Made by a program: the position numbers and the translations under genes. DNA of 64,000 bases from Sphaerimonospora cavernae. Its GTDB lineage: Bacteria > Actinomycetota > Actinomycetes > Streptosporangiales > Streptosporangiaceae. The notes beneath the pieces are model-generated. The model did not search any database. It was given only the letters and a program-made list of their open reading frames with translations, and was not told the DNA's origin. Position 1 is the first letter of the stretch; the number at the start of each line of letters is the position of its first letter. Positions 17,341 through 25,102 of the stretch are shown in pieces. Where the stretch lies: the NCBI RefSeq assembly GCF_042435035.1, contig NZ_JBHMQT010000037.1, forward strand, positions 62,001 through 126,000. The letters run 5' to 3'.

Positions 17341-17467
17341 TGGACCGGCGAATTCGAACCGGCCACGCAAGGATACCCGACCTTCGCGGCAACTCGCGCA
17401 CATGGACCGGGCCCCCGCCAAACCGAAAGCCCCATCCGAGAACGCCCGGACAGGACTTTTCAGCCAG

Positions 17468-17540
17468 AGCCCCCAAACGGAATCGAACCGTTGACCTTCT
17501 CCTTACCATGGAGACGCTCTGCCGACTGAGCTATAGGGGC
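17468..17540 (-). tRNA. tRNA-Thr (GGT)
   Basis: 73 bases: acceptor GCCCCTA with TGGGGGC, D-arm AGCTCAG, anticodon loop ATGGTAA with GGT, and T-loop GGTTCGATTCC. Discriminator base is T. CCA is not encoded. It is the first gene of the tRNA-Thr, tRNA-Met, rpmG run. Confidence 0.94.
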
Positions 17541-17642
17541 AGGCCGCCTGCGCTCTCGCCCTGGCGGACAGGTGTAACCATACACGGCCACGACGAACGA
17601 CGCGAATCCGATCTTCGGCTCGTCGTACGGCCACTTGGGGCC

Positions 17643-18170
17643 TCAGCGTCCCGTGCTCTCCGGTCCGGGGACGGACCCCCTGAGGTCGGCCTGTTCCCGC
17701 AGGTCAAGTGGCAGATCGGCGACGATCTCATATCGGGTGAAGTAGCCCTTGCCGCGCACCGGCACCACGCCGCTGAGCGTCACCGTCGCCGCGTACGGCG
17801 TGTCGGCGCACGCGGGGAGGCACCAAGATCCACTCAGCCCGCCCGTCCCGATGGCTCTCGTGGGGCCCCAGGTGCGCCAGGTCACCCCGTTCAGCGTGGT
17901 GAACTCGGAGATCACAAGGTCTGCCGGCCGCTGATCCGCCCTGCCCTGCTCGGCAGCGTAGAGGTTCATCACGTAGACCGGGGTCTCGGGGATGGCCCTC
18001 CTGCCGTCCGGTTGAGCCGTACCGGTCGAACCGCAGGCGACCGCTCCGAGGGTGACCGCGCTCACAAGGACCGCGCTCACGAAGACTGTGCCGAGACCGG
18101 CGGCGGACGGAGAGACACGCCGCGGATCCGGCATGGACAGGTGCGCCGAAGGCGCGTCGATCAGGCGCAT
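17643..18170 (-). CDS. Putative secreted lipoprotein, unknown function
   Basis: Protein of 175 aa starting MRLIDAPSAHL. A hydrophobic signal segment (TVFVSAVLVSAVTLGAVAC) ends in a lipobox-like GAVAC, so the mature protein would be anchored at cysteine near residue 46. The mature part has two further cysteines close together (WCLPACAD), probably a disulfide, and a beta-rich C-terminus (TVTLSGVVPVRGKGYFTRYE). AGGGGGA is six bases from the ATG at 18170. I do not recognise the family. It is divergent from nothing and stands alone upstream of the tRNA genes. Confidence 0.7.
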   Translation of the reverse strand: MRLIDAPSAHLSMPDPRRVSPSAAGLGTVFVSAVLVSAVTLGAVACGSTGTAQPDGRRAIPETPVYVMNLYAAEQGRADQRPADLVISEFTTLNGVTWRTWGPTRAIGTGGLSGSWCLPACADTPYAATVTLSGVVPVRGKGYFTRYEIVADLPLDLREQADLRGSVPGPESTGR

Positions 18171-18220
18171 GAAGTCCCCCTCGCGAGTCTGGTGCCCAGA
18201 GGCTGGAAGGGATACTCCGG

Positions 18221-18430
18221 CTATCGGGCGGCGGTCCGCGCGTCCCCGTTCCGTCCGGGAAACGGAAACACCTCGCACAGGTCGGCGAGGTCGACGTGAC
18301 GGGCGACATCCTCAACGGACAGGCAGTCGGCGACGAGCCGGCCGTGGCGGCGGATGCGCAGGACCTGCCGGCCGCCAAGGTGCGCCGGCTCGATCTCGTA
18401 CCCGTCGGGTCCCACCCATCGGCTGCTCAC
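18221..18430 (-). CDS. Small conserved hypothetical protein
   Basis: 69 aa from GTG 18430: MSSRWVGPDGYEIEPAHLGG, then a beta-strand segment (QVLRIRRHGRLVADCLSVED) and VARHVDLADLCEVFPF. The length and alternating pattern suggest a small beta/alpha domain; I recall similar short actinomycete proteins without assigned role. The ribosome binding site is weak. It may be co-transcribed with the lipoprotein gene 50 bases downstream. Confidence 0.6.
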   Translation of the reverse strand: MSSRWVGPDGYEIEPAHLGGRQVLRIRRHGRLVADCLSVEDVARHVDLADLCEVFPFPGRNGDARTAAR

Positions 18431-18932
18431 AGCAGTACAAGCTATCGTGTTTTCCCACCCTTATCCGGCAATGACACAGGTCACAGCCATGCTTCAGCGT
18501 CAAGCCGCCCCCCTGTGCACGCGATCTCACCATGCACCACTCACGCGCTCCAAGATCACGACAGGTGGCGCCACGATCGGACAGAACAGATGAAACCCAT
18601 AAATGGCGACAATCGCGTTTTAAGGGAACTTTTCGCTGGCAGGGACGACAGCCTTTACCTTCCCGAATCGACGCTGCGGAGGAAAAGCGTTACTCTCGGT
18701 AAGACCGAGCTTGTCCCGCGCTTGTCTCGGTGACGACAGCGCGTGGTCGAGAGTGCTTGACAAATGCTGCCCATAGCGAGCGGAGACCCGGACGGGCGTT
18801 CCACGCACAGCAGGGCATGCTTTGTCGGGCACGACCTACTTCGTCGGTGCCCTGTTGTTTATACGATGACAATGTTTAGGCGATGACAGCGCGTTCGACG
18901 CGTCCACGGCGAGAAGAACGAGAGGAACCACC
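18431..18932. other. AT-richer intergenic region
   Basis: About 500 bases without a convincing gene. A 47-codon frame at 18591-18733 has non-actinobacterial third positions and is not accepted. CGATGACA occurs twice (18864-18871 and 18881-18888) close to the STAS gene and might be part of its promoter. A short hairpin CTCGGT-AAG-ACCGAG lies near 18693-18707. Confidence 0.4.
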
Positions 18933-19283
18933 GTGGAGACGTGGACGGTACAGACACCTGATCACACCCGCTGGGCGGTGATGGGACTGCGCGGTGAGTT
19001 GGATCTGCACGCGGCGGGTGAGCTCCGCGAGCCCCTGCTCGAGCTGATCACAGACCGCGGCCCCTGGCTCGCCCTCGATCTGAGCGAGCTCCATTTCATC
19101 GACACGACCGGTGTGGGGCTGCTCGTGCGGCTCGTGCACAACCTTCGCGAGAAGGAGGGCGATCTCGCGCTCATCGGGCCGCGCGGACAGGTCCTGCGCA
19201 TCCTGCGCTGGACCAACCTCACCCGCCTGTTCCCCGTGTTCGACTCGGTCGCCGACGTGGTGGCCGACCCTCCCGCCCATTGA
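18933..19283 (+). CDS. STAS-domain anti-sigma factor antagonist
   Basis: Protein of 116 aa forming one STAS domain (WAVMGLRGELDLHAAGELRE, then LALDLSELHFIDTTGVGLLV). In this family a serine in the D-S-x-G motif is phosphorylated by an RsbW-like kinase; here the site reads DTTGVG, so threonine would be the acceptor. The partner kinase and sigma factor are not beside it; the neighbouring kinase gene is Hanks-type. The GTG start has AGAGG about seven bases upstream. Confidence 0.88.
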   Translation: METWTVQTPDHTRWAVMGLRGELDLHAAGELREPLLELITDRGPWLALDLSELHFIDTTGVGLLVRLVHNLREKEGDLALIGPRGQVLRILRWTNLTRLFPVFDSVADVVADPPAH

Positions 19284-19395
19284 TCGGCAAAGTCGGACAA
19301 ATTAGAGTACGTGAAATTTTCACTTCCTGTCACGGCATTGTCGCAGGCTGCGCGAGGCCAGTCCTTCTTCAGTTCCTCCCCCAACGCAGGCGCGG

Positions 19396-20907
19396 TCAGG
19401 TGGGCCGGGCAAGCCGAGCGACCTCCGCACGCACCGGCCCGCTGAGCCCGTTGAGCAGGCGATGGCCGCGGCCGTCCAGGGACTCGGGCAGCAGGTCGGC
19501 GATGAGGGCCGGCGGCACATACTCGAGCACCCGCCATGCCCGCTGCAACGTCATGGCCTCGACCAGTCGCACCGTCGCGGAGGCGACGCCGAGCGTACGG
19601 AGGACCTCCGCGACGACCCGTTCGTCGGCGTACGCCAGGATGCCCGCCCCCTGGCCGGGCGGCAGCACCCGGAACAGCTCGGCAGCTCCCTCGGCGGACA
19701 TGTGGTTGACCGTCCGCCCCGCCGTCGTCTTCGGCAGCAGCGTGAGCACGGCGGCCGCCCGGGCCGGCTGGGCGGTCATCCCGTCCAGCAGCGGCCCGCC
19801 GGCTCTCGGTCCGACGGCGGCGAGCAGCGAGGCCGCCTCGTGTGGGGGCCGCGCGAGCAGCGACCGGCCGCCCTTCACCGGCCCCGCCGCACACAGCGCC
19901 TCCGGCGTGAGCCGTACGTGCGGGCCACGGTTCGGCCCGGACGGCCCGGACGGCCCGGACAGCCCGGGCAGCGGACGGTCCGGCGTGCCCGGCATGCCTC
20001 CCGCCGGCTCGTACGGGCCGGGCCGGGCTGTCGGATGCACAACGGGGGGCTTGGCCGGGGGTCGCGGCAGGCGCTGGGACCGGTACCGATCTGTGCGGGG
20101 GGCCGGCCTCACGATCTCGGCCAGTCTCCGGTCCAGTTCGGCGGCCCGCATCCGCCGCCCGGGGTCCTTTTCGAGCAGCCCGGCGATCGCGTCGAACAGC
20201 GGACCCTGCCGCCGGGGGCGCGGGAGGGGTTCTGCGGCGATGGCCCACAGAGTCGCCGGGTCGGTGTCACGCCTGAACGGCGAATGGCCCTCCAGGGCGT
20301 AGTACAAGGTGACGCCGAGCGACCACAGATCCAAGGGCGGTCCCGTCTGGGTGCCGTTGAACCGCTCAGGGGCCATGTACTCCATTGTTCCCACCCGGGC
20401 GTTCCGCTCGGTGAGTCCGCTCGTGCCGTCGATCCGCGCGATGCCGAAATCGATCAGGAAGACCTTGTTGTCGCGGCCGAGCAGGATGTTGGCGGGCGTG
20501 ACGTCCCGATGCAGCACGCCCTTCGCATGCGCGGCCGTCAGCCCGCCCAGCACGTCCCGCCCGATGCCGGCGATCTCCCGCTCGCCGAGCGGCCCGGCCG
20601 AGATCCGGTCTCTCAGCGACTCGCCCTCGACGTGGGCCATGACGATCCACAGCGTGTCCCCCTCCTCGAACACGTCGTGGATCTCGACGACCGAGGGATG
20701 GCTGATCCGGGCGAGGGCCTGCGCCTCCCGCCGGGCCCGCCCCCGCTGGACGGCGACGGGCTCACTGCCGGAGCGCTTCAGCACGATCTCCTTCAGGGCG
20801 ACCCTGCGTCCGAGTCTCCTGTCCACCGCCAGCCAGACCTTGCCCATGCCACCTTGGCCGAGCTGGGACAGCAGCTCATAGCGGCCGTTGATCAACCGTC
20901 CCGTCAT
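19396..20907 (-). CDS. Ser/Thr protein kinase with MgtE-N-like C-terminal region
   Basis: 503 aa. The Hanks-type kinase domain (about 10-270) has the glycine loop GQGGMGKVW, lysine in VALKEIVL, HRDVTPANILL, DFGIARI and GTMEYMAPER, so it should be active. A Pro-rich linker (270-345) follows, then about 150 helical residues with repeated units (LLDGMTAQPARAAAVLTLLP, MSAEGAAELFRVLPPGQG) that resemble the MgtE intracellular N domain or FliG-like repeats. No transmembrane segment. It is 11 bases after the DUF4407 gene in one operon and convergent with the STAS gene. Confidence 0.9.
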   Translation of the reverse strand: MTGRLINGRYELLSQLGQGGMGKVWLAVDRRLGRRVALKEIVLKRSGSEPVAVQRGRARREAQALARISHPSVVEIHDVFEEGDTLWIVMAHVEGESLRDRISAGPLGEREIAGIGRDVLGGLTAAHAKGVLHRDVTPANILLGRDNKVFLIDFGIARIDGTSGLTERNARVGTMEYMAPERFNGTQTGPPLDLWSLGVTLYYALEGHSPFRRDTDPATLWAIAAEPLPRPRRQGPLFDAIAGLLEKDPGRRMRAAELDRRLAEIVRPAPRTDRYRSQRLPRPPAKPPVVHPTARPGPYEPAGGMPGTPDRPLPGLSGPSGPSGPNRGPHVRLTPEALCAAGPVKGGRSLLARPPHEAASLLAAVGPRAGGPLLDGMTAQPARAAAVLTLLPKTTAGRTVNHMSAEGAAELFRVLPPGQGAGILAYADERVVAEVLRTLGVASATVRLVEAMTLQRAWRVLEYVPPALIADLLPESLDGRGHRLLNGLSGPVRAEVARLARPT

Positions 20908-20918
20908 GTCCGGCTGCC

Positions 20919-22373
20919 TCAGTCGTCATCCGGGAGCAGCTCGACCCCGCCGGAGTGCTGGGAGCCCCGGCCCGGCAGGTGCACGGTCCGCGTGTCCGTC
21001 ATCCCGCGCAGCGCCTCGTCGTCCGGCGACCCGTACTCGCGCTCGTATTTGGGCTCGTATCCGGGTTCAGGCTCGGGCTCCCGCCGGAAGCCGGGCGCCG
21101 GCTCCACGCGGGTGCCCGTCGGTCCGCGGTACGGCCGCTGGTCGGTCTCGGTCAGGACGACGGTGGGCTGAGGCCCGGTGTCGCCGAGGCGGGACTCGTT
21201 CCAGATGGACCACAGATTCCCGGAGCCGTGGGCGGGCTCCGCCGGCATCGGTGTGGCCGACGACCTGGGGGCGAAGCCGGGCGTGAAGCTGCTGCGGGCG
21301 TCGCGGAACTCGTGCTGCTCGGCGAGCGCGAGCACCTTCTCGTAGTTCCCCGGCCGCTGCATCAGCTTGACCGTGACCGGGAGACACTCGATGACCAGGA
21401 ACAGCAGGAACAGCAGCAGCCGGGTGATCCCGAGCGTCGTGTCCGTGCCGGTCACCTCGTTGAGCGCCTGAAGCCGGATCAGGATGCCGTTGGTCGCCAT
21501 GTTCTCCGCGTCGAAGGACGCCTGCAGGTCGGCCTGCCGCCTGAGCCCGGCGTCCAGCTCCGCCCGGGCCTTCGGCAGCGACTCCTGCGCGCTGGCCAGC
21601 CGGGTCTGCTTGGCCGCGTCGTCGCTGGCTGTGAGCTCCTTCTTGCGCTTGTCGATCTGCCGGTTGAGCCGGTCGATGCGCTGCTTGTTCTTGTCGTACG
21701 CCCGCTTGCTGTCCTGGGCGAGGGGGCCGTCGCCCTTCTTCGGGCAGGCCGGCCCCCCGTAGAGCTGGCACTGCCATTCCTTGTAGTGCTTGTCGGCGCG
21801 CTTCTGCTCGTTCGCCCGGTCCTCGGTCAGCGCTTTGATCTTCGGGTCCTGGGCCGGATCGATGGGGACGTCACCGCCGGAGGAGATCACCTTCTCCAGG
21901 GCCGCCACCTCCCCGCGGAGTTGGGTGACGTCCTTGCCCACATTGCCCTGCTTCTGCTGCGCGGTGAACGTGTCGGCACGCCGCTGCTTGATCTCCACAA
22001 TTTGGGCGTCGATTTCGCCCTTGAAAATCTGGAGCACCAACGGTGTGGAGATCACGAAACCGAGCAGCAGCGCCATGAGAAACCGCGGCAGGGCCGTGAA
22101 CAGCCGATGGCGGAGCGACGCGTCCGCCCTGAGCGTGCTGACCAACCACCGGTCGAGACTCAAGATCGCCAACCCCCACAGGAGGCTGGCCACGATCGCC
22201 AGGAAGAGGTTGACCCCGAGGGCGCTGTGCAGCGCGAACGTCATGGAGACGACCGCGAGGACGCTCGTGGTGAGGACGGCGCCGCCGATGCCCTCGAACT
22301 TGCCGTATTCGGTCGGACAGCGCTGCAGAACCTCGGGCCGCGCCCCGGACAGGTTGATCAGAAAACGCCTCAC
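20919..22373 (-). CDS. DUF4407 coiled-coil membrane protein
   Basis: 484 aa from GTG 22373 (VRRFLINLSGARPEVLQRCP), preceded by AAGGAGA. Two helices at about 30-70 and one near 95-115 (ALPRFLMALLLGFVISTPLVL) are followed by a charged region of about 180 residues with coiled-coil character and two cysteines (WQCQLYGGPACP), probably outside the membrane. A last helix (LGITRLLLFLLFLVIECLP) and a disordered acidic tail come after. This is the DUF4407 layout. It leads the operon with the kinase, and its cytoplasmic tail (Ser/Thr-containing) could be a kinase substrate. Confidence 0.87.
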   Translation of the reverse strand: MRRFLINLSGARPEVLQRCPTEYGKFEGIGGAVLTTSVLAVVSMTFALHSALGVNLFLAIVASLLWGLAILSLDRWLVSTLRADASLRHRLFTALPRFLMALLLGFVISTPLVLQIFKGEIDAQIVEIKQRRADTFTAQQKQGNVGKDVTQLRGEVAALEKVISSGGDVPIDPAQDPKIKALTEDRANEQKRADKHYKEWQCQLYGGPACPKKGDGPLAQDSKRAYDKNKQRIDRLNRQIDKRKKELTASDDAAKQTRLASAQESLPKARAELDAGLRRQADLQASFDAENMATNGILIRLQALNEVTGTDTTLGITRLLLFLLFLVIECLPVTVKLMQRPGNYEKVLALAEQHEFRDARSSFTPGFAPRSSATPMPAEPAHGSGNLWSIWNESRLGDTGPQPTVVLTETDQRPYRGPTGTRVEPAPGFRREPEPEPGYEPKYEREYGSPDDEALRGMTDTRTVHLPGRGSQHSGGVELLPDDD

Positions 22374-22581
22374 GCTTCTCCTTGCGAATGGAGTCTCACC
22401 TTCAAGCGGCGCTTTGGAACGTCGCAAACCCCCTTAACTCGGGATATCGTAGTTGCCCCCACGGCTATGGCACGACAGGAAGTTTCGGCACATGGGACAA
22501 GTCGCCACCTTCTGGACGAGTTAGTTTAAATTTGGAGGACAGCGACATAACGAATTCGACACAATGACGGAGGATCCCCCT

Positions 22582-24063
22582 GTGTCGGAGCCCGACAAGG
22601 ACCTGCTCCGCAAGGCCCTCGCCCGGGCCGTGGCACTGCTCACCGGCACCGACTGCCTCATCGTGGTGGAGGCCGCAGCCGACGGCATCGCCACGTTCGC
22701 CATCCACCAGGACGAGCACGGCACGCCCCGCGCCCGCCGCTGGTTCAGTTCCTGGGCCGATCTCACCGCGGCGTCCGCGCAGGAAGACCCCACAGCCGGT
22801 CGGGATGCCGTGCTCCAGACCGTCACAGCCGTCTCCCAGGCGCACCCGGGAGACATCTCCGAGGTCGTCCTCGCGCGCTCCGTCGCCGGGAACCCGGCGG
22901 CCGAGCAGGCGCTCGAATGGTTGTGCCAGGCCCATCCCCCGGACGTCTACTCGACCGACACGCCGGTCGCCGGGCTCGTCAAGGAGGCCATCCGCGACGA
23001 CCCGCTGACACGGTCGTACGACCTGGTCGTCCTGCGGCCCGACCCCGCGACCGGCCGACTCGATCTGGGGGGCAGACAACTCTTCCCCGTCGGCACACGC
23101 CCGGGCACGCTCACCGACGTCACCGTCCGATGCGAGCCCGGCGACGAGTACGGCACAGCATTCGCCGTGGTCACCTGGCAGGGCCGGGAGCCGCGTCTGC
23201 TTTCCGTCGCGTCCGTCCATCTCGTCCCAGGGACCTACACGTTGACGGCCGAGCTGGTGCGTGCCGGAAAGGTCCGCTTCACCGGTCTGCCGGGGCTGGT
23301 TGAAGATCCGCGCGGCTGGGGCGAGCTGATCGCGTCCGTACCGTCCCTGCTGCCGCCCGCGACCCGTGCGGCGCACCTCATCTGCGGGGTCGAGATCTGC
23401 GGCCCGGACGAGAAGGTGATCGAGCGGCTCGGACGTGCCCACCAGGTCATCGCGTTCCTCGCCGCCGAGTTCGGCGACCGGCTGCGGGTCTCCCTCCTCG
23501 CGTACGGCGCGCACTCATTCGATCAGTCCGCCCCGGAGCATCCGGTCGAGGTCACCGCATGGCGGGCCACGCCCGAACATGCCCTGGCCGGACTGCGCCT
23601 GCTGGAGGAGCGTGGGGCGATCACCCGAGGTTTCCCCTACCATCCGCATGCCGCGCAGCTCGAGGACATGCTGGCTACCGTGGTCCGGCGGCTCCTTCGG
23701 GAGGGGACGGCCGTGGACGGCCTCGACCAGCATCGTCCCGCGCCGACAGTCCTGCTCACCGTGGGCGATCGGCCGCCGCACCCCGCCCGGGCCGACCGGT
23801 CGGGAGTCCTGCCGTGCCCCCATCGGCACGACTGGCAGACGATGTTCCAGCACCTCGGAAGCCGGCCGGGAACCGTGTTCGGGGCGATCTGGGACCAATC
23901 ACCTGACCGGGCACGCACCGCACACCTGATCTGGCGCTACCTGGGGACGAGCGCGCTCGCGCACCTCGACGCCCTCGACGTCCGGGAGCTGACCGCCGAC
24001 CTCGGACTGGCCGCACCCGTCGTCGGCCGCATCCCGTTCCCCCTCATCGACGATACGGAGTGA
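22582..24063 (+). CDS. vWA-like / GTPase-associated protein, unknown
   Basis: About 493 aa from GTG 22582, which has GGAGGA eight bases upstream; ATG 22564 is less likely. The first 150 residues are alpha/beta. The middle is beta-rich (TYTLTAELVRAGKVRFTGLP). The C-terminal half has a Rossmann-like order like a von Willebrand A domain (ERLGRAHQVIAFLAAEFGDR, LRVSLLAYGAHSF, TVLLTVGDRPP) but without a clear D-x-S-x-S metal site. It is eight bases upstream of the GTPase-like gene and begins the rightward operon, divergent from DUF4407-kinase. Confidence 0.7.
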   Translation: MSEPDKDLLRKALARAVALLTGTDCLIVVEAAADGIATFAIHQDEHGTPRARRWFSSWADLTAASAQEDPTAGRDAVLQTVTAVSQAHPGDISEVVLARSVAGNPAAEQALEWLCQAHPPDVYSTDTPVAGLVKEAIRDDPLTRSYDLVVLRPDPATGRLDLGGRQLFPVGTRPGTLTDVTVRCEPGDEYGTAFAVVTWQGREPRLLSVASVHLVPGTYTLTAELVRAGKVRFTGLPGLVEDPRGWGELIASVPSLLPPATRAAHLICGVEICGPDEKVIERLGRAHQVIAFLAAEFGDRLRVSLLAYGAHSFDQSAPEHPVEVTAWRATPEHALAGLRLLEERGAITRGFPYHPHAAQLEDMLATVVRRLLREGTAVDGLDQHRPAPTVLLTVGDRPPHPARADRSGVLPCPHRHDWQTMFQHLGSRPGTVFGAIWDQSPDRARTAHLIWRYLGTSALAHLDALDVRELTADLGLAAPVVGRIPFPLIDDTE

Positions 24064-24071
24064 GACCACGC

Positions 24072-25079
24072 ATGCCCGTTGAGGTCACGCCGGGGCAGAC
24101 CTCCCATGGAGGCTCCCACGGCATCTCCATGTGGGGCGCCCCCGGCAGCGGCAAGACGACCTTCCTGGCCGCCCTGTCCATCGCCCTGTCCCGCCGGAAC
24201 GACGACTGGAAGATCGTCGGCTCCGACCCGGCGTCCACCGACTACCTCATCGACAAGACGAGTGAGCTGTCGGGCGGCCGGGTCTTCCCCGAAGCGAGCA
24301 AGGTCGTGGAGCGATATCACTGGATGCTGATCGGCCCCACGGCCAGGAAGACCAGGTGGTGGCGCCGCAAGCCGAAGCTCGGCGCCCAGCCCCGGATCCG
24401 CATCAACATGATCGATGCGCCTGGCGGCCTCTACGCCCCGGGTGGGCGGGCCGCCGAAGGTCTCGCCGACCTCCGCCAGCGGGAACTGCTGGACAGCCTG
24501 ACGCAGGGCCGGGGCATCGTCTTCCTCTTCGATCCGATCCGGGAGTTCAAGGTCGGGGACGCCTTCGACCACCTGCACGCGCCGCTCACCCGGCTCGCCG
24601 AACGGATGCTCGCCGCCGACGAGATGCAGGACGGGAAGCTCCCCCACCACATCGCGGTCTGCATCACCAAGTTCGACGACCGCCGGGTGCTGGACACGGC
24701 GATGGGCCAGCACCTGATCAACGTCGAGCCCGACGATCCGTACGGCTTCCCCAAGGTGAGCGACGAGGACGCCCAGACGCTCTTCCGCGAGCTGTGCCGG
24801 ATCTCGCGGAGCGGCCATGCCGAGCTGGTCCTCAACACGCTCGGCAAGTACTTCCACCCCGACCGCATCCAGTTCTTCGTCACCTCGTCGATCGGGTTCT
24901 TCATGGACCGGCACAGGAACGTCTTCGACTGGGACGACTCGGAGAACCTGCTGCCCCAGGAGCCCGGCCAGGGCCTGCGCGTACGCGGCCAGGTCCGCCC
25001 GATCAACGTGGTCGAGCCCATGCTCTGGCTCGGCCAGCGCCTCGCCGCCACCAACCCGGCCGGGGTGATCCCCCGTTGA
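24072..25079 (+). CDS. P-loop GTPase-like protein (double-GTPase 2 type)
   Basis: 335 aa from ATG 24072 (a GTG at 24060 overlapping the previous stop is possible). Walker A is GAPGSGKTTFLAAL (22-35), Walker B/G3 is NMIDAPGG, and the base-specificity motif reads CITKFDDRR (about 197-205), a variant of NKxD. I associate this pattern with the DO-GTPase2 family described in bacterial NTP-dependent conflict systems. No membrane segment. It sits between the vWA-like gene and the membrane protein gene, so the three products probably form one complex. Confidence 0.8.
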   Translation: MPVEVTPGQTSHGGSHGISMWGAPGSGKTTFLAALSIALSRRNDDWKIVGSDPASTDYLIDKTSELSGGRVFPEASKVVERYHWMLIGPTARKTRWWRRKPKLGAQPRIRINMIDAPGGLYAPGGRAAEGLADLRQRELLDSLTQGRGIVFLFDPIREFKVGDAFDHLHAPLTRLAERMLAADEMQDGKLPHHIAVCITKFDDRRVLDTAMGQHLINVEPDDPYGFPKVSDEDAQTLFRELCRISRSGHAELVLNTLGKYFHPDRIQFFVTSSIGFFMDRHRNVFDWDDSENLLPQEPGQGLRVRGQVRPINVVEPMLWLGQRLAATNPAGVIPR

Positions 25080-25102
25080 ACGACGAGACCCGCGTCGTAC
25101 GG

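Noticed and set aside
18591..18733. 47-codon frame starting MKPINGDNRVLRELF
   Set aside because: Third positions are not GC-rich and the site before it is weak.
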